A DNA stretch of 42,754 nucleotides from Kineosporiaceae bacterium. Its GTDB lineage: Bacteria; Actinomycetota; Actinomycetes; Actinomycetales; Kineosporiaceae. The notes under the pieces were generated by a model. The model was not told the origin of the DNA. It ran no database searches and worked only from the letters and a program-made list of their open reading frames with translations. The translations under genes were made by a program, and so were the position numbers. Position 1 is the stretch's first letter. The number at the start of each line of letters is the position of its first letter. The DNA lies in contig JAEUJN010000028.1 of NCBI GenBank assembly GCA_016794595.1, forward strand, positions 1-42,754, read 5' to 3'. Positions 1 to 7,808 of this stretch are shown here, piece after piece.

Positions 1-569
1 ATGAAGCCGGGGCAGACGGCGTTGCAGCGGATGTTGCGGTCGCGGAACTCGACCGCGATCGCCCGGGCGAACTGGTGGACGGCGCCCTTGGTGACGTCGT
101 ACAGCACCTCGTTCGGGGTCGCGGCCACCGCCGAGATGGACGACGTGCAGACGATCGCCCCGCCGCCCGCCGCGAGCATCCCGGGCAGGACCTGCTGCGT
201 CATGATCCACATGGACTTGACGTTGACGTCCATCAGCCAGTCGTACTCCTCGAGCGTGGTCTCGAGGAACGGTTTGACGATCAGGGTTCCGGCGTGGTTG
301 AAGAGCAGCGTCGGCACCCCGAGCGCGGCGGTGCCGGACGTCACGGCGTCCGCGACCTGATCCGGCTGGGAGACGTCGGCCTCGGCGAAGTGCGCCCGGC
401 CGCCGCGAGCGCGGATCCCCTCGGCCACCTGCCGTCCGAGGTCGGCCTGGCGGTCGACGACGATGACCGCGGCACCCTCCTCGGCGAACAGCCGGGCCGC
501 GGCTGCCCCGCACCCGCTCGCCCCGCCGGAGACCAGGGCCACCTTTCCCTCGAGCCGAAGCCCCGCCAT
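1..569 (-). CDS. SDR family NAD(P)-dependent oxidoreductase, truncated by the window edge
   Basis: The first 189 residues of a classical short-chain dehydrogenase/reductase can be read on the minus strand; the C-terminus lies beyond position 1. A Rossmann glycine motif (SGGASGCG) is at about residues 14-21, NHAG (a variant of NNAG) at 91-94, a serine-rich strand at about 143-145, and the catalytic pair YDVTK at 157-161 (Tyr157, Lys161). RCNAVCPGF follows at about 181-189, as is usual after the active site. The ATG at 569 starts a typical SDR N-terminus (MAGLRLEGKVALVSGG). Family knowledge: soluble oxidoreductase of an alcohol/carbonyl substrate. The substrate cannot be told. It is last in a leftward array after the permease gene, with a 47-base gap, so it is probably co-transcribed with the amino acid catabolic genes, but a role in that pathway is inference. 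Confidence 0.9.
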   Translation of the reverse strand, partial: MAGLRLEGKVALVSGGASGCGAAAARLFAEEGAAVIVVDRQADLGRQVAEGIRARGGRAHFAEADVSQPDQVADAVTSGTAALGVPTLLFNHAGTLIVKPFLETTLEEYDWLMDVNVKSMWIMTQQVLPGMLAAGGGAIVCTSSISAVAATPNEVLYDVTKGAVHQFARAIAVEFRDRNIRCNAVCPGF

Positions 570-616
570 CCCTGGTCTCCCCTCCCGATGCCCCGCCGAG
601 GGCGGGGGCGGTGTCG

Positions 617-2200
617 TCAGCTCTGCTCGCCGACCGCCCGCTCCGCCTCGCGGATGGCCTGCTGGCGCAGCTCGATCATGTCGCCCACCGGCGGGCCCTG
701 GAAGCGGCGGTTCTCGAACGCCACCCAGATCACCAGAGAGACGGCGAGGAACCCGAGCGTGATCGGCAGGGCGTAGTCATTCGGCGGCTGGACCCCGATG
801 AAGAACAGCAGGCCCATGGCCAGGATGCACAGGACGGCGATGCCCTTGAAGGCCCCGACCGGCATGGCCCAGGGCCCCATCCGGGGCCACTTCTCGCCGC
901 CGATGGTCACCAGGCCGAGGGCGATCGGCACGGTGAAGGACAGGAACAGGAAGATCACCGTGCAGGACACCACGATCGAATAGGCAGGGGTGCCGGCGAT
1001 CGTGATCGCCGAGGTGAACCACACGAACAGGGTCGCCAGGATCGCCGCGGCCCAGATGGAGGCCACCGGCACGCGGTGCTTCGGGCTGACCTTGGCCAGC
1101 GGGGCCGAGGCGCCGGGGATGCCGTTGTCGCGTGAGAAGGCGAAGAGCATCCGCGAGGCGCTGGTGACCGTGGCCAGCCCGCACAGGAACTGGGCGACGA
1201 AGATCGCGGCGTACAGGACTTCCTTGACCCCGGTGTTCATCTGCTCGTCCATGGCCCAGAAGAAGACGTTCCAGCCCTGGCCCGCGGCGGCGTCCATGTC
1301 GGGGATCATCAGCACGAAGGCGCAGAGCATGATCCAACCGGCGATCCCGGACCACAGCACCGAGGACACCATGCCGGCGGGCACCGAGTGCGCCGCACGC
1401 ATCGTCTCTTCCGAGGTGTGGGCCGAGGCGTCGTATCCGGTGATCGTGTAGACCGGCAGCAGCAGGCCGAGCAGGAAGGCCATCAGGCCGCCGACCGCGA
1501 CCGGCCAGACGGCGTCCGCGCCCTCGGTGCCGGTGTAGTTGCCGAAGGTCCACAACCGGGACACCTCGAAGCCGTCCGCGGCGATCAGGCAGGCGACCGC
1601 GAGCGCTGCCGCGGTCACGAAGATCAGGTAGCCGGAGAAGTCGGTGAGCTTGGCCGTCAGGCCGATCCCGAAGTGGTTGATCAGCGCCTGCAGGCCGGTG
1701 ATGACGGCCACGAAGATCACCCGGTCGGCCAGGGTGTCCTCGATGCCGAGGGCCTCACCGAAGGCCCCGAAGAAGAAGTAGAAGGTGCCCACGTTGATCG
1801 CACCGAGCACGGTGACCAGGCCGAGCAGGTTGAGCCAGGCGGACAGCCACCCGGTGAACCGGTTCCCGAGGATCGAGCCCCAGTGGTACAGCCCGCCGGC
1901 GGTCGGGTAGGCGGAACTGATCTGGGCCAGCCCGAGGGCGAACAGGCCCGAGATCAGGACGCCGACCGGCCAGCCGATGCCGATGGCGGCGCCGCCGGCA
2001 CCCGAGGTCGCCTGCCCCAGCGAGTTGATCCCGCCGGAGAGGATGCAGATGATCGAGAACGAGATGGCGAAGTTGGAGAACTTGCCCATCCGACGCTCGA
2101 GCTCCTGGGCGTAGCCGAGCCCGTGCAGGACCTTGATGTCATCGTGCCGATCGGCCTCGCTGTAGTCGCTGCCCCGTCCGGGTGTCGCCCGTTCAGCCAT
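617..2200 (-). CDS. APC-superfamily amino acid permease (BAT1/GABA-permease-like)
   Basis: A 527-residue integral membrane protein with about 12 hydrophobic segments, the first at about residues 42-60. The hydrophilic N-terminus (MAERATPGRGSDYSEADRHD) precedes LGYAQELERRMGKFSNFAIS, which is typical of the amino acid/choline transporter branch of the APC superfamily. ISSAYPTAGGLYHW at 94-107 and ITGYDASAHTSEET in the middle are strong family signatures; the latter is shared with BAT1, GABA and choline permeases. The ATG at 2200 is preceded by GGGAGA. Family role: cation-coupled uptake of amino acids or related amines across the cytoplasmic membrane. It sits 181 bases downstream of the E1-like dehydrogenase gene on the same strand, so import of the substrate of the upstream lyase is a reasonable inference. 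The exact substrate is not visible in sequence. Confidence 0.92.
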   Translation of the reverse strand: MAERATPGRGSDYSEADRHDDIKVLHGLGYAQELERRMGKFSNFAISFSIICILSGGINSLGQATSGAGGAAIGIGWPVGVLISGLFALGLAQISSAYPTAGGLYHWGSILGNRFTGWLSAWLNLLGLVTVLGAINVGTFYFFFGAFGEALGIEDTLADRVIFVAVITGLQALINHFGIGLTAKLTDFSGYLIFVTAAALAVACLIAADGFEVSRLWTFGNYTGTEGADAVWPVAVGGLMAFLLGLLLPVYTITGYDASAHTSEETMRAAHSVPAGMVSSVLWSGIAGWIMLCAFVLMIPDMDAAAGQGWNVFFWAMDEQMNTGVKEVLYAAIFVAQFLCGLATVTSASRMLFAFSRDNGIPGASAPLAKVSPKHRVPVASIWAAAILATLFVWFTSAITIAGTPAYSIVVSCTVIFLFLSFTVPIALGLVTIGGEKWPRMGPWAMPVGAFKGIAVLCILAMGLLFFIGVQPPNDYALPITLGFLAVSLVIWVAFENRRFQGPPVGDMIELRQQAIREAERAVGEQS

Positions 2201-2381
2201 CGTGGGTCTCCCTCACTGCTCGCACGGTGCGAAGCACGCCGGGACCGGTGGCCCCGGCACGCGCCGGAGCGTAGCGGCCTGACCGATCGGCGTCCATCAT
2301 CGGATCACCAGCCGTGCACGGATCGGCCCCCCGGAACGCAGGATGTCACTTCTTCGTGGCAGCCAGTGACCCGGGGTCCAC

Positions 2382-4808
2382 TCACCCGGCTCGAGCCATG
2401 GTCATCGCTGCATCGGCGATGGCAGTGGTGTCCAAGCCGTGCAGCGCGTAGGCGTCGGCGAGGCTGGAGGACTTGCCGAACGTGCTCACCCCCAGGCACC
2501 GGATCCGGTCCCCGCGCGCGGCCGCGAGGAACGCCAGGGTGTGCGGGTGGCCGTCGTGCACGGTGACCAGCGGGGCGGGGTGCTCGGCGGGGAGGAGCTC
2601 GTCGAGGATGCTGCCACCCAGCCCTGGCACGCGGCTGCCGCGTTGTTGGAAGGAGCGGAAGACGAGGTCGGGGCTGGTCAGGCAGATCACCCCGGCCCGG
2701 ATGTCCCGCGCCTCGAGCATCCCCGCCGCCGCGAGCACCTCGGGCATGATCGCCCCGACCCCCACCAGGGTGACATCCTCCTCCCGCGCCCGGTGCGCGG
2801 CCGGCATCCGGTAGCCACCGGCGACCGCCTGGAGCCGACGGCGTTCCTGCAACGCGGGGTCGTCCGGAACCGCCGCCAGTGCCGGATCGATCGGGCGGGT
2901 GGACAGCCGGAAGTACGCCGACGTCCCTCCCTGGACGCCGACCTGGCCCATGGCGTGCAGGAAGCACCACTCCAGGTCGTGTGCGAAGGCCGGCTCCCAG
3001 GCCACGCAGCCCGGCTGCTCCAGCCCGATCGAGGGCGTGGTGATGGACTGGTGCGCGCCGCCCTCGGAGGCGAGGGTGACCCCGGACGGCGTCCCGACGA
3101 GGATCGACTGCCCGCCGGCGTAGAGGCCGTAGGACCACGGTTCGAGGGCACGGCTGACGAACGGGTCGTACAGGCTCGCGATCGGGATGAGCCGCTCGCC
3201 CCAGCGCGACCAGGTCGCGCCGAGCTCGCCCAGCAGCGAGACCAGGTTGACCTCGGCGATGCCGAGTTCGATGTGCCGGCCCGTGCTGTTCTCCTGCCAG
3301 CGCAGCACCCGGTCGGCGTCGTCGGCGAACCAGTCGTGCCGGTCCTCGACCGACCACACGCCGGTCTTGTTGATCCATCCGCCGAGGTTCGTGGACGAGG
3401 CGACGTCCGGGGAGCAGGTGACCACCCGGGCCGCGACCTGCGGGGCGTCCCGCGGCAGATCGGTCAGGAGCCGCCCGAGCGCGGCCTGGGTGCTGATGGG
3501 TTTGCGGTAGCCGTGCCCGAGCCCGTTCGGCACCGTCAGGGCGGACGTCGCCGCCACCGGGTCGCGACGCAGGGCTCGCCCCCGCTCCGCGCACAGGCGG
3601 CCGGCTGCGGTCTGCGGCTCGAAACGCTGCCAGGGCCGCTGCCGGCTCACCCCCGAGGTGAGCGCGAGGGCGTCCATCTGCGCCGGCGTGAGCAGCGCGG
3701 AGTGGTTGTTGGGATGGCCCTCGGTGGGTAGGCCACGACCCTTGACGGTGTAGGCGAAGACGACGGTGGGCCGGTGGGTCTCGACGGTGCGGAAGGTGTC
3801 CACCAGCAGGCCGACATCGTGCCCTCCGAGATCGCGGACGGCGGCCGCGAGGTCGGCGGGCGCGAGGCCCGCGAGCAACCCTTCGAGCTGGGCGAGGCCT
3901 GCCGTGCCCTCCAGGCCCGCGAGGATGCGGTCGGCGATCTGCGAGGGATCGACCCGCAGCATCCGCTGGTACTCCTCGTTCGGCATCGCCTCGAGCCGCG
4001 CCCGCAGGATCTGGCCGCCTGGCCGCTCGAACAGCCGGCAGATCAGCCGGCCCCACTTCAGGACGATGACCTGCCACCCGGCCGCCGCGAACATCCCCTG
4101 CAACTTGGTGATCTGGATGTCCGGGACCACTCTGTCCAGGGACTGCCGATTGAGGTCGACGACCCACAACAGCTCCCCGAGCTTGGCCACGGCCGGGTCC
4201 ATGACCGCTTCCCAGATGGCGCCCTCGTCGAGCTCGGCATCTCCGAGCAGGCTGATGAACCGGCCCGCCGCCGGCGCCTGCGGCACGTGGGAGGCGAGAT
4301 AGCGGTGGGCCATGGCCGCCCACAGTGCGGCCGTGGCGCCGATGCCCACGGATCCGGTGGAGAAGTCGACGGTGTCGGGGTCGGCAAGCCGGGAGGGGTA
4401 GGACTGCAGGCCCCCCTTCGCGCGCAACGTCGGCAGGTAGGCCTCGTCGAGATCGTCGAGGAGGTAGTTGACGGCGTGCAGCACGGGCGAGGCGTGCGGC
4501 TTCACCGAGACCCGGTCGGTTCTCGACAGCTCGCTGAACCACAGCGCGACCATGATCTCGACCATGGAGGCACTCGATGCCTGGTGGCCGCCGACCTTGA
4601 CGCCGGACTCGTTCGGCCGGCCCGCGTTCGCGGCATCGACCATGGCCGCCGAGAGCCAGCGGACGCGCCCGACGATCTGCTCCAGGGTCGCCAGGTCACG
4701 CTCGGGTGCCGGTGAGGGGAAGGGGCCGCAGGGGTCGGGCATGGTGGCGTCAGCCGCGTCAGCCGAGTCGTTGGCGCCGGTCGCGTTCATCTCGCTGACG
4801 ATGTCCAT
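2382..4808 (-). CDS. MdeB-like 2-oxoacid dehydrogenase E1 (transketolase-like, homodimeric AceE type)
   Basis: An 808-residue ThDP enzyme resembling the homodimeric pyruvate dehydrogenase E1 (AceE). The ThDP/Mg motif is GDAELDEG at 189-196, ending at Asn220 (VVDLNRQSLD). KPHASPVLHAVNYLL at about 103-117 and the later KGRGLPTEGHPNNHSALLT are AceE hallmarks. The start is placed at ATG 4808, preceded by GGAGA; the open frame continues upstream to 4973 but that extension has no SD and an unnatural Arg/Pro-rich composition. Family knowledge: such E1 enzymes decarboxylate a 2-oxoacid and pass the acyl group to an E2 lipoyl domain. It lies 49 bases after a PLP gamma-lyase gene, matching P. putida mdeA-mdeB, where the product acts on 2-oxobutyrate; that substrate is inferred here. 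No E2 or E3 gene is in the window. Confidence 0.85.
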   Translation of the reverse strand: MDIVSEMNATGANDSADAADATMPDPCGPFPSPAPERDLATLEQIVGRVRWLSAAMVDAANAGRPNESGVKVGGHQASSASMVEIMVALWFSELSRTDRVSVKPHASPVLHAVNYLLDDLDEAYLPTLRAKGGLQSYPSRLADPDTVDFSTGSVGIGATAALWAAMAHRYLASHVPQAPAAGRFISLLGDAELDEGAIWEAVMDPAVAKLGELLWVVDLNRQSLDRVVPDIQITKLQGMFAAAGWQVIVLKWGRLICRLFERPGGQILRARLEAMPNEEYQRMLRVDPSQIADRILAGLEGTAGLAQLEGLLAGLAPADLAAAVRDLGGHDVGLLVDTFRTVETHRPTVVFAYTVKGRGLPTEGHPNNHSALLTPAQMDALALTSGVSRQRPWQRFEPQTAAGRLCAERGRALRRDPVAATSALTVPNGLGHGYRKPISTQAALGRLLTDLPRDAPQVAARVVTCSPDVASSTNLGGWINKTGVWSVEDRHDWFADDADRVLRWQENSTGRHIELGIAEVNLVSLLGELGATWSRWGERLIPIASLYDPFVSRALEPWSYGLYAGGQSILVGTPSGVTLASEGGAHQSITTPSIGLEQPGCVAWEPAFAHDLEWCFLHAMGQVGVQGGTSAYFRLSTRPIDPALAAVPDDPALQERRRLQAVAGGYRMPAAHRAREEDVTLVGVGAIMPEVLAAAGMLEARDIRAGVICLTSPDLVFRSFQQRGSRVPGLGGSILDELLPAEHPAPLVTVHDGHPHTLAFLAAARGDRIRCLGVSTFGKSSSLADAYALHGLDTTAIADAAMTMARAG

Positions 4809-4857
4809 CGCTGTCTCCGGGTGCAGTGGCGTGGTCCGCGCGGTCCGCGTGGTCGAG

Positions 4858-6201
4858 TCAGGGCAGAGCTGCCCGGTGGGGCTCGCGCGGGGCGGCGAGG
4901 GCGCCCGTGGCGGACGACGTGGCACACGCCGTGGAGCGCCGGCGCGAGGCGGAGGTATCCGTGGTCGTGACATCAGGGGTATTCAGGATACTTCGGGCCG
5001 TGGCGCTGCTCCGGACCCATGGAGTGCTCTGGACACCCAGGGCCTGGTCGAGATCGGCGATCAGATCGGCCGGGTCCTCCAGACCGATCGACAGCCGCAC
5101 GACGCCCGCGGCCGGCCGAGCGTGCTCGGCCACCGGTCGATGGGTGAGCGCAGCCGGGAGCTGGATCAGGGAGTCGACGCCGCCGAGGGAGACCGCGTGG
5201 GTGAACAGCCTCACGGACGACGTGAGCCGCGCGGCGGCGTCCGGGCCGCCCTCGAGAGCGACGGCGATCATCGCGCCGGTACCGCGCATCTGCCTGCCGA
5301 GCAGCCCCCGCGGGTCGCCGTCCACGCCTGGGTAGTAGACCCGCGCGATGGCCGGGTGCCCGCTCAGGAAGGTCGCCACCTCCCGAGCCGAGGCCTGTTG
5401 CACCCGGACCCGAGCCGGCAAGGTTGCCAGCCCTCGGTGGAGCAGGTACGCCGCCAGCGGGTGGAGCAGGCCGCCGGTGACCGCACGCACCCGCCGCAGG
5501 AGTGATGCCGTCTGCTCGGAGCAGGCGATGACGCCGCCCATGACGTCCCCGTGGCCCCCGAGGTACTTCGTGGCGCTGTGCAGCGACATCGCCGCCCCGA
5601 GAGCCACCGGGTTCTGCAGCACCGGGGTGGCGAAGGTGTTGTCCACCAGCACCGGGACCTCGCCTGCTCGGGCCACGACGGCAGCGATGTCCACCAGTTC
5701 GAGGGTGGGGTTGGCCGGCGTCTCCAGGACCACCAGACCCGTGTCCGGGCGCAGCGAGGCCTCGACGTCCTGTTCGGAGCAGAAGGTCACCTCGACCCCG
5801 AGCAACCCGGAGGCGAGCAGGTGGTCGGTGCCCCCGTACAGCGGTCGGACGGCGACCACGTGTCGCTTGCCGGTCAGGGACGTGCACGCCAGGACGGCGG
5901 CCGTCATCGCGGCCATGCCCGAGGCATGGGCAACCGCGGCCTCGGCCCTCTCCAGCTGGGCGAGCGCGCTCTCGAAGCGGGCCACCGTCGGGTTCCACAG
6001 CCGGGCGTAGACCAGGCCCCCCTCGGCTGTCGGGTGATCCCCGGCGGCCATCGCCTCGTACGAGAGCCCGCCGCGCTCGACGTCCGGTAGCGGGTTCGTC
6101 GTCGACAGGTCGATCGGCAGGGCATGGACGCCCAACTCGGCGAGATCCTCACGGCCGGCGTGGACGGCGAGGGAGTCGAATCCGTCGAACGATCGCATCA
6201 T
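4858..6201 (-). CDS. MdeA-like PLP-dependent gamma-lyase (Cys/Met metabolism family)
   Basis: A 447-residue member of the cystathionine gamma-synthase/lyase and methionine gamma-lyase family (AAT fold type I). Visible are VYARLWNPT at 64-72, the phosphate-binding region SGMAAMT, LYGGT at 121-125, DNTFATPVLQNP with Asp187, and the PLP-lysine motif HSATKYLGGHGD with Lys212. Expected chemistry is gamma-elimination of a sulfur amino acid to 2-oxobutyrate, ammonia and a thiol, in the cytoplasm. LYGGT has Gly where classic methionine gamma-lyases have Cys, so cystathionine or homocysteine could be the true substrate. The family domain ends near residue 389; a 58-residue Ser/Thr/Ala/Arg-rich tail of unknown role follows. 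ATG codons at 6201 and 6198 are both possible starts, with no clear SD. First gene of the leftward array and divergent from an Lrp-type regulator. Confidence 0.88.
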   Translation of the reverse strand: MMRSFDGFDSLAVHAGREDLAELGVHALPIDLSTTNPLPDVERGGLSYEAMAAGDHPTAEGGLVYARLWNPTVARFESALAQLERAEAAVAHASGMAAMTAAVLACTSLTGKRHVVAVRPLYGGTDHLLASGLLGVEVTFCSEQDVEASLRPDTGLVVLETPANPTLELVDIAAVVARAGEVPVLVDNTFATPVLQNPVALGAAMSLHSATKYLGGHGDVMGGVIACSEQTASLLRRVRAVTGGLLHPLAAYLLHRGLATLPARVRVQQASAREVATFLSGHPAIARVYYPGVDGDPRGLLGRQMRGTGAMIAVALEGGPDAAARLTSSVRLFTHAVSLGGVDSLIQLPAALTHRPVAEHARPAAGVVRLSIGLEDPADLIADLDQALGVQSTPWVRSSATARSILNTPDVTTTDTSASRRRSTACATSSATGALAAPREPHRAALP

Positions 6202-6316
6202 GACCGAATTCTGCGCGGATTCGCCAACGTCTGACCAGATATCCTGTCGAACGAGTAGCCCTCAGCTCGATAGTGCTCGACCCCAGCAATCAGCAGGCCA
6301 GAGGAGGCGGCGCAGC
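6202..6316. promoter_or_regulatory. Divergent control region between the gamma-lyase gene and the Lrp-type regulator gene
   Basis: These 115 bases separate two outward-reading genes and so must hold both promoters. A 17-bp imperfect palindrome at 6206..6222 has arms GAATTC and GGATTC and lies directly upstream of the lyase start, a plausible Lrp/AsnC-type operator. On the plus strand a TGTCGA/GATAGT pair about 18 bases apart is a weak -35/-10 candidate for the regulator. GAGGAGG at 6301..6307 is the regulator's ribosome binding site. Operator function is inferred from position only. Confidence 0.5.
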
Positions 6317-6817
6317 TTGACGAAGAAACAACCTGCGCCATCGGCTCTGGACGATCTCGACCTGCGCATCCTCGCGGCCCTCAGCGAGAACGCCGAGGTG
6401 CCCAACAAGGCCCTGGCCGCCCGGCTGGGCCAGGCGGAGTCCACGTGCGCCTACCGGATTCGCGCCCTGCGGGAGGCCGGGGTCATCAGGGGACGCCGGC
6501 TGGTCATCGATCCAGCCGCTCTCGGCTACCCCTTGCAGGCGGTCATCAAGGTCCGGCTCGGTAGCCACAGCCAGGAGCTCGTCACCAGCCTGTACGACGA
6601 GCTGGTCCGCGTTCCCGGCGTCCTGCAGGCCTTCCATGTCGCGGGGGCCGATGACTTCCACCTGCACGTGGCCGTCGCGGACGCCGAGGCCTTGCGAGAC
6701 CTCGTGCTGCGGCACATCACCGTGCACCGCGTCGTCCGAGGTACCGAGACCCACCTGGTCTTCGAGCACCGCACGGGGATCGGCGTTCTCGGGTCGCCGC
6801 CACGGTCGCGGGACTGA
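6317..6817 (+). CDS. Lrp/AsnC family transcriptional regulator (MdeR-like)
   Basis: A 166-residue regulator of the feast/famine family. An N-terminal winged HTH covers residues 12-62 (LDDLDLRILAALSENAEVPN, then ALAARLGQAESTCAYRIRAL), followed by the linker GRRLVIDPAALGYPLQAVIKV and a ligand-sensing RAM domain to about residue 150. The start chosen is TTG 6317, with GAGGAGG nine bases upstream. The frame is open back to an ATG at 6200, but that start would overlap the divergent lyase gene and add a non-family extension. Lrp proteins act as dimers or octamers and respond to amino acids. Its position, back to back with a sulfur amino acid lyase gene, suggests local control of that array, as MdeR does for mdeAB in P. 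putida. Confidence 0.9.
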   Translation: MTKKQPAPSALDDLDLRILAALSENAEVPNKALAARLGQAESTCAYRIRALREAGVIRGRRLVIDPAALGYPLQAVIKVRLGSHSQELVTSLYDELVRVPGVLQAFHVAGADDFHLHVAVADAEALRDLVLRHITVHRVVRGTETHLVFEHRTGIGVLGSPPRSRD

Positions 6818-7242
6818 TCGCGGGACCGAACGCGGCATCCCACGCAACGCCCGCACCGCCAATCCAACTGCCGGTCCTCCTCGAACGACGCCTGCCACGT
6901 CTCGAGCCGGGACGGTCGATCACGGGCGAGACGCTCGCACACGTCCGAACGCCCGCGCGCCCCAAGGGATCGTCGCGGCACCGTCCGCTCACGGGGCGCG
7001 CTCTCGGCCGCTCGTCCCTCGCGGCCCTCCTCCCAAGTCCTCGACTCGCCAAGGACAAGAGCTGCAGTGGGGGCAGGATCGAACCTGCGAGCTCTGGGTC
7101 ATGAGGCAAGACGGCGCGGTCTCACCCGTTGCTCGGTGTCCGGATCGTCTTGGTACTGCCGTACTCAAGGTCTCAGCTTGGCGTTCTCAATCTCACGCGA
7201 TGCCGGCCGTCCCGGGATGTCCCGCTCACAAGTGGCGGTGCT
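6818..7242. other. Intergenic stretch without a recognisable gene
   Basis: About 425 bases between the end of the Lrp-type gene and the 3' end of the frameshifted nucleotidyltransferase gene. The only structure seen is a diverged copy of a tRNA 3' end with its downstream flank (7023..7107, listed separately). The short open frames here have no SD or family features and look like chance. Confidence 0.6.
7023..7107 (-). repeat. Diverged direct repeat of the initiator tRNA 3' part and its downstream flank
   Basis: Positions 7067..7107 match 9212..9255 of the intact tRNA-fMet gene in the same orientation, with only a few mismatches and one gap: the T-arm (GCAGG/CCTGC), the variable region and the CTCAT anticodon area. 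The similarity resumes beyond the tRNA: 7023..7050 (CCTCCTCCCAAGTCCTCG, then ACTCGCC) matches 9133..9157 (CCTCCTCCAAATCCTG, then ACTCGCC). The 5' half of the tRNA is missing: no D-arm or matching acceptor strand is found, and the T-loop is one base short. It is therefore not a functional tRNA. It may be an old integration scar (att copy) or the remnant of a tandem tRNA duplication. Confidence 0.7.
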
Positions 7243-7808
7243 CTACTTCTGCAGCGAGCTCAGCCAGCCCGCCGCCCTGTCCGCGGCCGTTCGGTACCGA
7301 TCCTCAACGGTGGGGAGTCGAGCCGTGATGATCGCCGGGTCGACCAGTCCGGCATGCAGCAGCGCGATGACGAAGTTGCGGTCCTTCTCCCGCAGCGCGC
7401 AGAGCTTGGCGACGCAGAGGTCTTCCTTGTCCAGGCACCATCCGGTGAACTGCGGATCCCCTGACGGGGCAGCCGTGTTGGCGTTCTGAACCTTGACCAG
7501 GCGATCCCGCCACCCGGCCGGCAGCGCGGCGTCTCCAGGTCGACGCCGTCGATGCTGAACCCGTGCAGCTCCTCGAACGGGGAGAACTCCCCCGCGACCC
7601 CCTCGATGAGGTCCGCGAGCCGCGCGGTCTCCTCGTTGTCCGCTGCCATGGGAAGGATGTCGACCTCGACCGACATCGTCGCATCAGCCGGCAGCTCGTC
7701 CTCGCGGTAGGTGCCAAGGATCGACTGGGAGCCGACCACGACCACCTCGGGCCGTCCGATGATCTGACACGCCGTCCGGATGGCGTGCTCCAGCTGGTCG
7801 CGACGCAT
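7243..7808 (-). pseudogene. Nucleotidyltransferase (DUF6036-like), broken by a single-base frameshift
   Basis: Translation from ATG 7808 gives a nucleotidyltransferase-like N-terminus: VVVVGSQSILGTY carries the Gly-Ser of the fold and EVDILP the acidic pair (about Glu48/Asp50). After GVDLET (about 7530) the frame turns into Arg/Ser-rich nonsense. The neighbouring frame from about 7529 instead reads LPAGWRDRLVKVQ, then KEDLCVAKLCALREKDRNF, and stops at 7243, a coherent continuation. The length of 566 bases is 3n+2, so one lost base (probably a G between 7529 and 7530) explains it; repaired, the protein would be about 188 residues. The ATG overlaps the stop of the XRE gene by one base (TGATG), so the two were translationally coupled, as in toxin-antitoxin-like pairs. 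A sequencing error cannot be excluded. Confidence 0.8.

Noticed and set aside
2439-3731. Plus-strand open frame of 430 codons opposite the E1-like gene
   Set aside because: It is the shadow of a well supported gene; no family motif or SD is present.
4809-4973. N-terminal extension of the E1-like protein to 4973
   Set aside because: The extension is Arg/Pro-rich, overlaps the end of the lyase gene and has no SD, while ATG 4808 is preceded by GGAGA.
6200-6316. Longer Lrp-type regulator starting at ATG 6200
   Set aside because: It would overlap the divergent lyase start and the likely control region; TTG 6317 has GAGGAGG at ideal spacing and gives the normal family length.
7067-7107. A second functional tRNA
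   Set aside because: Only the 3' half matches tRNA-fMet; no D-arm or 5' acceptor strand exists and the T-loop has lost a base.
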